64,000 bases of DNA from Polaribacter sp. Hel1_33_78 (GTDB lineage Bacteria; Bacteroidota; Bacteroidia; Flavobacteriales; Flavobacteriaceae): NCBI RefSeq assembly GCF_900106075.1, contig NZ_LT629794.1, forward strand, positions 1,840,001 through 1,904,000, given 5' to 3'. Below, piece after piece: positions 18,851 through 28,398 of the stretch. Both the position numbers and the translations under genes were made by a program. A model generated the notes under the pieces. The model made no database searches and was not told where the DNA came from. It worked only from the letters and a program-made list of their open reading frames with translations. Numbering within the stretch: the first letter of the stretch is position 1; each line of letters begins with the position of its first letter.

Positions 18851-19492
18851 CTATTTGAATGTATGGCGCAACTCTTTTGTTGAAGAAGCTTTTAATAATT
18901 GATTAAATGTTCTTATAACATCAAAATTCTTAGTGATTACATCCGATACAGCAATTCCAGAAATACCCGTTTCTAAAATCGCTGTAACGTCTTTTGTATT
19001 GATGCCTCCAAAACCAATAATTGGTGTCTCAGTTTTTAAAGCTTCAATAATTTCGTTATATCCGTTTAAACCTAAAACTTTAAATATATTGCCTTTAGTT
19101 ACTGCATGCCTAAAAGGACTTAAACTGATATAATCAACTTGTTTACTGATTAATGTTTCGCAATCTTGTAAGGTATTTGCGGTTCCTCCAATAATTTGCC
19201 AAGTGTATAAATGCTTTCTTGCCTCTAAAGGGCAGCAATCTGTTTCACCTAGATGAACACCATCTGCTTTTATGGCTTTTGCTATTTTATAGTAATCGTT
19301 TATTATCAGTCTAGTTTGAAAATGAGAAGTAATTTCTCTAGCTTCGGTAGCTAATTTTAAGCATTTTTTTTCTGAGATATTTTTTAAACGCAATTGTACT
19401 AATTCTGAGCCACTTGAACATGCTTTTTGGATATTATCTAGATGCTCTTTAGGAGAGTTCCCCTGAGAGATGTAGTGTAGTTTAGGAATCAT
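18851..19492 (-). CDS. thiE: Thiamine-phosphate synthase
   Basis: A 213-residue TIM-barrel enzyme that joins HMP-PP and thiazole phosphate to make thiamine phosphate. Motifs: VQLRLKN near the N-terminus, LIINDYYKIAKAIKADGVHLGETD (pyrophosphate/Mg), IIGGTANT, YISLSPFRHAVTKG, and PIIGFGGI. Not fused to ThiD and away from any other thi gene in the window. It may be co-transcribed with the single-domain DEAD-like gene 49 bases upstream on the same strand, though no shared role is evident. Confidence 0.92.
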   Translation of the reverse strand: MIPKLHYISQGNSPKEHLDNIQKACSSGSELVQLRLKNISEKKCLKLATEAREITSHFQTRLIINDYYKIAKAIKADGVHLGETDCCPLEARKHLYTWQIIGGTANTLQDCETLISKQVDYISLSPFRHAVTKGNIFKVLGLNGYNEIIEALKTETPIIGFGGINTKDVTAILETGISGIAVSDVITKNFDVIRTFNQLLKASSTKELRHTFK

Positions 19493-19541
19493 AATGTCTT
19501 CATTTTAATAAAAAAATAACTTAGATAATTAAAAAACGTTT

Positions 19542-20153
19542 TTATCCAGCTACCGTCCTAGAATACTGCATAAAATTAGTTTCTAAGCGTTTTAACATAG
19601 AATTTATTTTTTCTGAATATAACACATATTGACATTTTTGAATGCCTTGTGTAATCGCCAAAAGATCTGTATAAGCAGATTTAGAGCTCAAAAAATCGGC
19701 ATCGTCTATATTAAATATTTTTAATTGCGTTAAATTTATACCTTCTAATAATAGCAACTTACAGACTGTTTTGGGCGTAGCAATAAGAATATCTACACCT
19801 TCAAAAATCTCTGAAGTTAGCAATTCAATGTGATGTTTATCATCACATGCATAAACACGCAACGAACTATGTCTCGTGTATGGCATAAAAGCTTCATGTA
19901 AAGCTAATACACAATCTCTATCTTCTACTAAAACCATCGCTCTCGGTGCAGCTCCAACTTCTTCACATTTTAATTTATGTAAGGTGGTAAGTATAAGGGT
20001 AGTAGTTTTTCCTGTATTTTTAGAGCCTGTACAAAATATATTAGCACCACTTTTTATTACTGGTATGCTAGTCTTCTGAAAAGGGGTTGGTGTTGTGATT
20101 TCTAAAGATTCGAGCTCCTCTTTTATATGAGAATGTAATTTATTAAAAGGCAT
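19542..20153 (-). CDS. Orphan single RecA-domain DEAD-like protein
   Basis: A 203-residue protein equal to only the first RecA domain of a DEAD-box helicase: Q-motif-like TPTPFQKTSIPVI, Walker A GSKNTGKTT, a TPKTV equivalent of TPGR, and motif II as DDAD, followed by YSE where SAT is expected. Domain 2 (motifs IV-VI) is absent, yet the ORF has a clean start and stop and no remnant downstream, so this seems a stable short form. It cannot be a normal helicase; a partner-regulating or RNA-binding ATPase is possible. Confidence 0.8.
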   Translation of the reverse strand: MPFNKLHSHIKEELESLEITTPTPFQKTSIPVIKSGANIFCTGSKNTGKTTTLILTTLHKLKCEEVGAAPRAMVLVEDRDCVLALHEAFMPYTRHSSLRVYACDDKHHIELLTSEIFEGVDILIATPKTVCKLLLLEGINLTQLKIFNIDDADFLSSKSAYTDLLAITQGIQKCQYVLYSEKINSMLKRLETNFMQYSRTVAG

Positions 20154-20374
20154 AAGAATTAAATAGATAATTGTTTCGTAAACTATTGACTATAAAGTGG
20201 ACAAATGTACAACTAAATTGACGTAAGTATTTTTATGTTATGCTTTTTGTTGGTAACAATTTACTAGATAAATTCAGATCCTTTTACTACTTTTTATCTC
20301 GCTTATTTATAAAGTTTATATAGAGTTAAATATCAAATGATAAATATTATTAATTTGTCTGTAGCATGAGTAAC

Positions 20375-23300
20375 TTATTGTTTAAAAATCGTAGCCGAAA
20401 CACTTGCACCATTGATAAACTTCAAATTTAAAAAATAGGCTCCCTTGTGAAGTGCACTTATATCAATTTCTCCTGACTTAAAATTGACTTTCGTTGCTCT
20501 TAATTCCTGCCCTAAAAGATTGAAAATTGTGATTTTTTGTATGGTTTGTTCCGAGTTTATTTTCAACTTATCTTCGGCTGGATTTGGATAGACATTAAAA
20601 ACGAATGCACTGTGATTATAAGCATTCGTGTCTAAAACTAAATTTGAACTAGCTTTCCAACTACTCGCCAGCGAATTATCAGAATTAATATCTATAAGCT
20701 CTAAATAAAATCCAGCACCATCTGCAGATTCTGGCCAAGGTGCCTTATCCGAATATTCAACTTGATCAATGAGATTTCCAAAAGCATCTACTAAAACTAA
20801 ATTATGGCTGCTATTTGATAAATCTCTTTGAAATGTATCAAAAGGTACAACACCATATCTAGCTATGAAAGTATCTCTATCTCCTGCTAATTGAATAGAT
20901 TGACCAGCTTCAATGGTTGCATTATTTTCGAATTGATATGAAACACCTAGTTTAATCAAATAGATTCCGGTTAAATCTACGTTTGTAGTTCCTGTATTTT
21001 TAATTTCTATAAACTCTAGGTCATCACTCTCAGGAAACTCATTTGTTTCTTGCGGATTGTAATCAATTTTAGTAATTACTAAAGAAGGCGTGTTTATCGC
21101 TGTACAATTAGAAAATCCACCAAGGTTATTCCCCATCCATGTAATTCGTTCTTGTATCCACGTTTTCATATTACTCACTTCGCCTGAAAAATCAGGAATT
21201 GTATTCCATCGTTGATTTTCACGAACTACAGCTTCAGAAATTAATGCAACGGTGTTGTCTATTAAATCTGATATGTAGCTATAATTTAAGGCTCCTCCGG
21301 GATTTGTAACTTCATCAAATCGTTTAGATAAATAACATTTAAACGTTGCGTTTTGAAATAAATCTCCCCAAAAACCTGCTCCTGTATTACTATAGTTAAA
21401 CTGCCAAACATCCGTAAAGCTTCGGTCATAATAAGTTCCAAATGCATTAAACAAGTCATTACCAAAGGTTAAATTATAATCCCAAATAGGACCCGCTCTT
21501 AATTTACCACCTCGATCTTTATGGTAATACGTGCTAAGTGCATAGGCATCCACATTCGATGCTATTTCTGCCATAAGCATATAATCTACAAATGAAGGCA
21601 CATCGATAATAGATGGGTAGCCACTTGTAACATTTGAATTCGTAGCATTATCGTCTAAATCTCTGAAAACTGATTCTATATAAGAAGACTGTATTTGTGT
21701 GATATCATCTGAATTTGGTTTTTCATGAATGTACCCAGCGCCATTGTTATACCAAGCCTCAGGGTCTTCGGCATCTGGTCTATCGGTCTGCATTAAATAT
21801 CCACCAGTTACCTCTGGAAATGAATTTTCATCATCAGATAATTTTGCGATATCTACTCGGTCTCCATCACGTTTTATTTTTTCTGAAAGTGCATACAAGC
21901 CTATGTAATCTCCATTAAGTACGACTTCACAATATTTTAAATTAGCTGCATATTGTCCCATTTTTCTGGCCATTTCGTAACTAATATAGTCACGCATCAT
22001 ACTGTCATCAAAAGCAAATGAATTTAAAATCCAGTCATCTTCCTTTGCCATGCCTAATAATTCCACACCTTTATCTTCTATACCATCATCCTCTAAAGTA
22101 TCAATTCCATAGGGTTTTTTTGGTAAGGTTTGAGAAGAAGAACCTCTGGTTTCGATTCCAATTGTTCCAGAGTAATTTAAAAATTCTTCAGTATTGGCAT
22201 CGGCTAGAAAATTCCTATCACCATCAGGCCTTTGAATTATTTTCATAGTCCCAAGTATTTTTGGTTCATCAGGAATTGTAGCACCATTTTCTGTGTTGAT
22301 AATAACGATAGGTAAATTACTACTCGTAAATGAACTATTGTTTAAAATATATGATTTAGTATATACTTGAGATGGCAAATAATTTTCAGAAAATATCTGT
22401 GCGCGCACAGTAATACTCTCATTAATTTGAATAGGACTTGTATATATTGGCGAGGTATCTGTAGGATTATTTCCATCGATTGTATATCGTATTGTTTCCT
22501 CTGAAGTATTTCCTGATAAAATTAAACTAAGTGGTACATCAAAAAGACCACCTGGTTGAGAAAAAACAACTTCACTCTGAATACTTCCTAAATATTCTTC
22601 GTTAGAATTTTCATAACCTGGCGTAGTCTCCAAATAACTTACAATCTCTCCAGAAGTTCTAGATGTACCAATAGAAGTATTTTGGGGAAGATTTTCTGCA
22701 ATTATTTGGTAAACAAGAGTTCCTGAAGCATCCGTTAAGCTTAAAGTTTCTGAACTAGATGATATTTTAAAATTTGTATGAAGATTATTCTTTGTTAAAT
22801 CCAAAATAGCCGGTGGATCAATACCAGAATTGTTAGGAACTGAAAAAACTGCAGATAAAAAAGGTATTATTGTGAAATCCGAAGAGTTTGAACTGATATT
22901 GTGTGCTTGAATTGTTAAAATATTATCACCTTCATTTAAAATTGAATTGACATTTGTTATAAAAAATCTTTCTGGATTACCCCCAGAATACATTCGAGCT
23001 TCATGATCAGTAATAGTACCTGAATCATAAGCGGGTGGATTGCCATTAATATTAGCTCTTGCAACTTCAACACCATTTATGTAAGCAACGAAGGCATCAT
23101 CATAGTCTAAATCTAAGATTAATGAGGAAACAGTTGATAAGTTACTTATATTAAAATTTTTTCTCAGAAATACAGACTGTGTGCCATTCGGAATGAGCGT
23201 AGTATCATCTCCATCAGCATATCCAAACCCTGAAGAACCTGAGGACCAATTTGCATCATCAAAATCTAAAGTATTCCAGTTAGAAGGAGGCTCGGAGTTA

Positions 23301-23641
23301 GGAATTAAGTACTTAAATTCATCTCCTTGATTGATAAGTGTTCTATAATAATTATTGGTTCGACGATCTTTTGATGAAGCCCATAAAAGCATGTATTGAT
23401 TGGGACTTAATGTAATATTTGGAAATGTCCATTTTGTAAGATCATTTACATCATCTGATAAAGACCAACCATTAATTGAAACCTCTTGATTTCCAAAATT
23501 ATGAATTTCTAACCAGTCTGGAGAATCTCCATCTTCATCTGTATATTCAGAATTAGAGGAAACTACTTCATTTATTCTTATTGTTTGGCCATAAGAGAAT
23601 ATAGTAATTGATATAAAGAATAGTGTAAATAAATTTTTCAT
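20375..23641 (-). CDS. Secreted CotH-kinase/lamin-tail protein with type IX sorting domain
   Basis: A 1088-residue secreted protein. Signal peptide (1-19, ending YGQ); first lamin-tail domain at 20-100 (IRINEVVSSNSEYTDEDGDS); a galactose-binding-like region to about 280; a chitobiase-type C-terminal module near 360-440 (TIRYTIDGNNPTDTSPIYTS); a CotH domain at about 480-850, with ETRGSSSQ, DWILNSFAFDDSMMRDYISY, GDYIGLYALSEKIKRDGDRVDI and GPIWDYNLTFGN; a second lamin-tail domain at 870-1000; and a type A T9SS domain from about 1015 (VYPNPAEDKLKIN). CotH-type proteins are protein kinases; this one probably acts at the cell surface. Transcribed alone. Confidence 0.93.
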   Translation of the reverse strand: MKNLFTLFFISITIFSYGQTIRINEVVSSNSEYTDEDGDSPDWLEIHNFGNQEVSINGWSLSDDVNDLTKWTFPNITLSPNQYMLLWASSKDRRTNNYYRTLINQGDEFKYLIPNSEPPSNWNTLDFDDANWSSGSSGFGYADGDDTTLIPNGTQSVFLRKNFNISNLSTVSSLILDLDYDDAFVAYINGVEVARANINGNPPAYDSGTITDHEARMYSGGNPERFFITNVNSILNEGDNILTIQAHNISSNSSDFTIIPFLSAVFSVPNNSGIDPPAILDLTKNNLHTNFKISSSSETLSLTDASGTLVYQIIAENLPQNTSIGTSRTSGEIVSYLETTPGYENSNEEYLGSIQSEVVFSQPGGLFDVPLSLILSGNTSEETIRYTIDGNNPTDTSPIYTSPIQINESITVRAQIFSENYLPSQVYTKSYILNNSSFTSSNLPIVIINTENGATIPDEPKILGTMKIIQRPDGDRNFLADANTEEFLNYSGTIGIETRGSSSQTLPKKPYGIDTLEDDGIEDKGVELLGMAKEDDWILNSFAFDDSMMRDYISYEMARKMGQYAANLKYCEVVLNGDYIGLYALSEKIKRDGDRVDIAKLSDDENSFPEVTGGYLMQTDRPDAEDPEAWYNNGAGYIHEKPNSDDITQIQSSYIESVFRDLDDNATNSNVTSGYPSIIDVPSFVDYMLMAEIASNVDAYALSTYYHKDRGGKLRAGPIWDYNLTFGNDLFNAFGTYYDRSFTDVWQFNYSNTGAGFWGDLFQNATFKCYLSKRFDEVTNPGGALNYSYISDLIDNTVALISEAVVRENQRWNTIPDFSGEVSNMKTWIQERITWMGNNLGGFSNCTAINTPSLVITKIDYNPQETNEFPESDDLEFIEIKNTGTTNVDLTGIYLIKLGVSYQFENNATIEAGQSIQLAGDRDTFIARYGVVPFDTFQRDLSNSSHNLVLVDAFGNLIDQVEYSDKAPWPESADGAGFYLELIDINSDNSLASSWKASSNLVLDTNAYNHSAFVFNVYPNPAEDKLKINSEQTIQKITIFNLLGQELRATKVNFKSGEIDISALHKGAYFLNLKFINGASVSATIFKQ

Positions 23642-23699
23642 AAATAAAATTTCGAAAATAAATGATGTACAAAATTAATCTATCTTTCCTCATTGAACA

Positions 23700-23807
23700 A
23701 AATAAACGACAATACATTTGCCATACAGATTAAACAAAACGTCTGTAAAAGAGAAATAAACGACAATACATTTGCCACACAGATTAAACAAAACGTCTGT
23801 AAAAGAG
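23700..23807. repeat. Tandem 54-base duplication, two copies
   Basis: Copy 1 (23700-23753) and copy 2 (23754-23807) differ at one base (GCCATAC versus GCCACAC). Each unit holds a small inverted repeat, ACAGA and TCTGT separated by 12 bases. It lies upstream of the CotH gene start, 59 bases away, so it could be part of that gene's control region. A third, partial unit may follow (ATAGATTAAA). Confidence 0.9.
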
Positions 23808-23915
23808 AAATATAGATTAAATGACCAGTCTTTTAAGTTTAATTTCAGAAAGGTTTTTTAGAGCTTATAGCAAGAATTAGTTCTTTTAAAAAAAAGAGGC
23901 GAAATTTAAATTATA

Positions 23916-24668
23916 TTAATCCACTTCTTTAAGTATTGGCTCTAAAATTTTCCAAACATTTTTAGCTAATATTTGATGGCCTTCCTTTGTTGGATGAATT
24001 CCATCAGATTGATTTAATTCGATAACGCCCCCTACATCTTTTAATAAAAATGGAATTAATGATAATTTGTTCTTTTCAGCTAAAACCGGAAAAATAGTTT
24101 TAAACTCAGCTGTATATTCTTGTCCCATATTTGGAGGGATTTGCATACCTGCCAAAACAATTTTAGTTGCTGAGTTTTTGGATACAACAGCATTAATAAT
24201 TACTTGTAAATTTTCTTTAGTTTCTTTTAAAGAAACCCCACGTAAACCGTCATTTGCTCCTAACTCTAAAATAAAAATATCTACTTTTTGATTTAGTACC
24301 CAATTAATTCTACTTTTACCTCCAGCACTTGTTTCGCCACTTATACCAGAATTTATCACCATATAATCTAATTGTAGTGAGTCAATTTTTTGTTGAATAA
24401 TTCCCGGAAACGCATCATTTACATCCTCCAAACCGTATCCAGCTGTTAAGCTATCTCCAAAAAACACAATCCTTTTTGATGTACTATTTTCTTTTAAATT
24501 ATTGTTAGTTTCAATTTTATCTTTTTCAATATTTTTTTCTTTTTTAGAGTTATCTGACCCACAAGATATTAACAGTAATACTCCTGAAAAATAACAAAAC
24601 TTTAAGAAAATCTTCAGAACCCTTTCCTTAAAATTAAGGATCAATTGTTTATTTTTAAATTTTCCCAT
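23916..24668 (-). CDS. TesA-like SGNH-hydrolase (arylesterase) lipoprotein
   Basis: A 250-residue hydrolase of the GDSL/SGNH type. Blocks: I FFGDSLTAGYGL (nucleophile Ser), II SGISGETSAGG, III ELGANDGLRG (Gly, Asn) and V DGIHPTKEGH (Asp, His). The N-terminus has a hydrophobic stretch ending LLLISCGS, a lipobox, so the enzyme is probably a periplasmic lipoprotein. It is divergent from an ABC ATPase and permease, the same order as E. coli tesA-ybbA-ybbP, which supports a lipid or thioester substrate. Confidence 0.9.
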   Translation of the reverse strand: MGKFKNKQLILNFKERVLKIFLKFCYFSGVLLLISCGSDNSKKEKNIEKDKIETNNNLKENSTSKRIVFFGDSLTAGYGLEDVNDAFPGIIQQKIDSLQLDYMVINSGISGETSAGGKSRINWVLNQKVDIFILELGANDGLRGVSLKETKENLQVIINAVVSKNSATKIVLAGMQIPPNMGQEYTAEFKTIFPVLAEKNKLSLIPFLLKDVGGVIELNQSDGIHPTKEGHQILAKNVWKILEPILKEVD

Positions 24669-24688
24669 TTCTTGGTAATATATATTAA

Positions 24689-25387
24689 ATGAATACTATG
24701 TCAAAGATATTAAAGATACATGAACTAGAGAAAACTTATACCAGTGGTTCAAAAAATTTAACGGTATTAACCCATATTTCTTTTGAAATAGAGCAGGGCA
24801 GTATATTTTCTATTGTTGGTCCTTCAGGAAGTGGTAAAACTACACTGCTTGGTTTGTGTGCTGGTTTAGATCACCCAAGTGCTGGCGACATTGAATTATG
24901 CGGAGTAAATTTAAAGGATTTAGACGAGGATCAACGGGCACAATTGCGGAATAAAGAGGTTGGCTTTATATTTCAGAACTTTCAATTATTGCCTACACTA
25001 ACTGCTTTAGAGAATGTAATAGTACCTCTAGAATTACAAGGCGAAAAGAATGCTGTTAAGGTTGGTATGGAATTGTTAGAAAAAGTAGGATTATTAGATC
25101 GTTCCCATCACTATCCCTCTCAATTATCCGGAGGAGAACAGCAGCGTGTTGCACTAGCAAGGGCATTTTCTAACAAGCCTTCAATTTTATTTGCTGATGA
25201 ACCTACAGGCAATTTAGATGAGGAGACTGGTGAAAAGGTTATTCAATTACTTTTTCAATTGAATAAAGAAGCCGGAACAACTTTAGTGATTATTACACAT
25301 GATTTAGATTTAGCTAATAGAACGGAACAAATATTGAGATTAAAAGGAGGGAAGGTAATGTCTAACGAAAAAACAACAGTTCTTTAA
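24689..25387 (+). CDS. ABC transporter ATP-binding protein (YbbA/LolD type)
   Basis: A 232-residue ATPase: Walker A GPSGSGKT at 44-51, Q-loop FQNFQL, signature LSGGE at 146-150, Walker B ILFADE at 166-171, and H-loop ITHD. The closest group is the MacB/LolD/YbbA set of mechanotransmission ABC systems. It overlaps the following permease gene by one base (TAATG), so both are coupled, and it is divergent from the TesA-like gene 20 bases away. Confidence 0.94.
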   Translation: MNTMSKILKIHELEKTYTSGSKNLTVLTHISFEIEQGSIFSIVGPSGSGKTTLLGLCAGLDHPSAGDIELCGVNLKDLDEDQRAQLRNKEVGFIFQNFQLLPTLTALENVIVPLELQGEKNAVKVGMELLEKVGLLDRSHHYPSQLSGGEQQRVALARAFSNKPSILFADEPTGNLDEETGEKVIQLLFQLNKEAGTTLVIITHDLDLANRTEQILRLKGGKVMSNEKTTVL

Positions 25388-27927
25388 TGAACAAAATATT
25401 TTCAAAAGTTTTGATGCAATGGCTTTTTAAAATGGCCTGGAGAGACGGGAAGGCAAGTATCTCTAGATTACTACTTTTTATGGCCTCTATTATTTTGGGT
25501 ATTGCGGCGGTTGTTTCAATACAATTATTTAGCGAAAATTTAAAAGACAATATTAAAAATCAGTCGAAAGCTTTAATGGGTGCTGACTTTATTATCGATA
25601 GCAAACAACTTCCTACAAAAAAAGTTCAATTTATTATAGATTCTTTAAATGCGTCTGGTTCAGAGGTTAATTTCGTCTCGATGGCTGCTTTTCCTAAAAA
25701 TAAAGAAACAAAGCTTGTAAAAGTTCGTGCCATAGAGGGTCATTTTCCTTTTTACGGAAACTTAGTTACAATGCCACCAAATGCTGGTTCGGAATATCAA
25801 GAATTGGGCGGTGCAATTGTAGATGCCACACTTTTATTACAATTCAATTTAAAGACAGGAGATTCTATCAAATTAGGGAAGCTCATGTTACCTATACTAG
25901 GCGCTTTAAAATCCATTCCGGGTAGTACAGCGATTTCTTCTTCAGTAGCGCCAACTGTGCTCATTCCTTTCCGACTTTTAGACAAAACAGAATTGTTACA
26001 ATTGGGAAGCAGAAAAGAATACCAATACTTTTTTATTGCACCACCGGCAATGGATCTGGAACTTTTAGATAAAAAAATAGATCCTATTTTAGATGATGAA
26101 AATGCTGATTTAGATACACATACAAGCACTAGTAGACGCTTGGGTAGAAGTTATGAAAACGTTTTTAAATTTTTAAATTTAGCTGCATTTATTGCCCTTT
26201 TATTGGGATGTATAGGTATTGCAAGTTCAGTTCATATTTATATCAAAGAAAAATTAAAAAATGTAGCCGTCTTAAAATGTTTAGGAGCTACAAGAAAACA
26301 GACTTTTTTCATTTATTTATTGCAAATTATTGGAATTGGACTGATAGGAGGGATTATCGGTTCTATAATTGGTATCGGTTTACAATACGTATTTCCATAT
26401 ATTTTAAAAGATTTTTTACCATTTGATGTTCAAATATCAATCACTGCCCAACCATTGATGATTGGCGTAACATTGGGTGTTTTAATGTCAGTATTATTCG
26501 CTTTACTGCCATTGTTAGGTACTTGGTATGTTTCACCGTTAGAGGTATTAAGAGGATCAGAAGAAAATTCGATAAAACCAAGAAAGGCACGACTTCTTAT
26601 ATTAGCAACTATCCTACTTTTTATCTTTTTATTTTCGTTTTGGATGTTAAAAAACGCCCTTAACGGATTCATATTTACGATTGGCATTTTAATTACATTC
26701 TCTATTATGGCAGGTATTGCAAGTCTGTTTATGAAAGTGATTAAAAAATATTTTCCCACGAACTGGGATTTTACAAAACGCCAAAGTTTACTAAACCTAT
26801 ACCGCCCAAATAATCAAACAATGGTATTGATTTTAGCAATAGGTTTGGGTACTTTCTTAATTAGCACACTTTATTTTACGAAAGATATTTTGCTAGCTAA
26901 AACGGCTATTGATAACAAAAAAAATAGTGCAAATATTATTTTAATGGATGTTCAAACCCAACAAAAAGAAGCAGTTCTGAATACCATGCAAACAAAAGGT
27001 TTAGAGGTAATAGATAACATTCCGATTATCACTATGAGGATGCATCGCATCAAAGGAAAGTTGGTAAATGATATCCGCAAAGACACGGTTTCGAAAATGA
27101 ATAGATGGATTTTAAATCGAGAATTTAGAACAACCTATCGCGATTCATTGCTTGATTCGGAAGAACTATTGGAAGGAAGTTGGACCAAAGAAGTGACAGC
27201 GGGTGAACCTATTTTAATTTCTATTGCCGATAATATTGCAAGAGATGCAGATTTAAAAGTCGGAGATTTTGTCGTTTTTAATATTCAAGGGGTTTTAATG
27301 AAAACCACCATTGGAAGTATACGAAAAGTAAATTGGGGAAATATGCAACTTAATTTTTCAATTGTATTTCCTGCTGGCGTTTTAGAAAATGCACCTCAAT
27401 TTAATGTGATGACGACCTATGTATCAGATAATGTGAGCTCTGCTGCTTTGCAACGAGATTTGGTCCAGAACTTTCCTAATATTACAATTTTAGATTTAAG
27501 ACAGATTTACACGATTGTTGAAGACATTTTAGATAAAGTCTCTTGGATTATTAATTTTATGGCCTTCTTTAGTATTCTTACGGGTATTATTGTTTTAATA
27601 GGTTCAGTTAGAAATAGTAAATATCAACGAATAAAAGAAAGTGTATTACTAAGAACACTAGGAGCTAAGAGCAAACAAATTTCACAAATTACGGCGCTAG
27701 AATATGTCTATTTAGGAATGTTAGGAAGTCTAATTGGTATTTTACTGTCTTTAATTAGCAGCCAGCTATTAGCAGCACTTTTATTTAAAGAACCTTTTAT
27801 ACCCTCTGCAATTCCTTTTTTAGTATTTCTTCCCGGAATTACTATATTGGTTGTAATCATTGGATTAACAAATATTAGAGCTGTTTTAAAAAGCCCTCCA
27901 TTAGAAGTTTTAAGGAAAGAAGTTTAA
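25387..27927 (+). CDS. FtsX-family ABC transporter permease (YbbP-like)
   Basis: An 846-residue permease with a membrane helix near the N-terminus (about 25-45), a large periplasmic region, then FtsX helices at about 265-375 (KNVAVLKCLGATRKQTFFIYLLQIIGIGLIGGIIG), a middle pair at 405-460, a helix near 485, a second periplasmic region and a last FtsX bundle at 720-840 (ESVLLRTLGAKSKQISQITALEYVYLGMLGS). This duplicated plan is that of YbbP. With the ATPase it likely moves or releases a lipid-linked substrate at the envelope; the role of YbbAP is not settled. Confidence 0.92.
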   Translation: MNKIFSKVLMQWLFKMAWRDGKASISRLLLFMASIILGIAAVVSIQLFSENLKDNIKNQSKALMGADFIIDSKQLPTKKVQFIIDSLNASGSEVNFVSMAAFPKNKETKLVKVRAIEGHFPFYGNLVTMPPNAGSEYQELGGAIVDATLLLQFNLKTGDSIKLGKLMLPILGALKSIPGSTAISSSVAPTVLIPFRLLDKTELLQLGSRKEYQYFFIAPPAMDLELLDKKIDPILDDENADLDTHTSTSRRLGRSYENVFKFLNLAAFIALLLGCIGIASSVHIYIKEKLKNVAVLKCLGATRKQTFFIYLLQIIGIGLIGGIIGSIIGIGLQYVFPYILKDFLPFDVQISITAQPLMIGVTLGVLMSVLFALLPLLGTWYVSPLEVLRGSEENSIKPRKARLLILATILLFIFLFSFWMLKNALNGFIFTIGILITFSIMAGIASLFMKVIKKYFPTNWDFTKRQSLLNLYRPNNQTMVLILAIGLGTFLISTLYFTKDILLAKTAIDNKKNSANIILMDVQTQQKEAVLNTMQTKGLEVIDNIPIITMRMHRIKGKLVNDIRKDTVSKMNRWILNREFRTTYRDSLLDSEELLEGSWTKEVTAGEPILISIADNIARDADLKVGDFVVFNIQGVLMKTTIGSIRKVNWGNMQLNFSIVFPAGVLENAPQFNVMTTYVSDNVSSAALQRDLVQNFPNITILDLRQIYTIVEDILDKVSWIINFMAFFSILTGIIVLIGSVRNSKYQRIKESVLLRTLGAKSKQISQITALEYVYLGMLGSLIGILLSLISSQLLAALLFKEPFIPSAIPFLVFLPGITILVVIIGLTNIRAVLKSPPLEVLRKEV

Positions 27928-27933
27928 TACAAT

Positions 27934-28093
27934 ATGTCTGTCATTTTTAACTTTTTTTGAGGTCATCTTCATCGAAGATTTTACTGATGGCCATCAAGGG
28001 GTATGGACACATTATGGACTTATTATAGTAGGTGTTTCATGTTTTGTTAGTGCATTACATAAAATATTAGATGTTTGGAATGATAAGGATTGA
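27934..28093 (+). pseudogene. Small membrane protein ORF broken by a T7 run
   Basis: From ATG at 27934 the frame stops after eight residues at TGA (27958). If one T of the run of seven (27951-27957 area) is skipped, the frame stays open for about 52 residues: MSVIFNFF then EVIFIEDFTDGHQGVWTHYG, a hydrophobic helix LIIVGVSCFVSALHKIL and DVWNDKD, ending at TGA 28091-28093. The peptide looks like a genuine one-helix membrane protein. This is a frameshift mutation, slippage-dependent expression, or a sequencing error in a homopolymer. Confidence 0.5.
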
Positions 28094-28149
28094 TATTTTG
28101 ACAAGAAATTGAGAAATTTCAGACTTGATATTTAGCGCCATATAAAAGG

Positions 28150-28172
28150 AAAGGGTTGATAACCCTTTTTTT
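28150..28172 (+). terminator. Intrinsic terminator
   Basis: AAAGGGTT, loop GAT, AACCCTTT followed by T-run. It would end transcription of the ABC operon and the small ORF. Confidence 0.8.
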
Positions 28173-28253
28173 ACGATTAAAAATCTCGTTTTACTGCAAA
28201 ACTGCTTTGTAATTATTTTAGGTAAATCAAATTAATTAAATAATATCTAATAA

Positions 28254-28323
28254 AAACAACCAAAAATAAAATTTCAAAAATTTTCTCAGTTTGATTTAAT
28301 TGAAATTTTATTTTTGGTTGTTT
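28254..28323. repeat. Perfect 24-base inverted repeat, 22-base loop
   Basis: The left arm (28254-28277) and right arm (28300-28323) are exact reverse complements, very AT-rich (core ACAACCAAAAATAAAATTTC). On the minus strand the right-hand stem is followed by a T-run, so it may terminate the minus-strand gene at 28399-28914; its arm length is well above what a terminator needs. Confidence 0.85.
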
Positions 28324-28398
28324 CTTTTAATTATTATAATCAATAATATTGAACCTTTTTAAGAGAATACAATTTTTTAAATACATCATGTGTTTTTA

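Noticed and set aside
23700..23807. A CRISPR array
   Set aside because: Two adjacent 54-base units without spacers are a tandem duplication; no cas genes are present.
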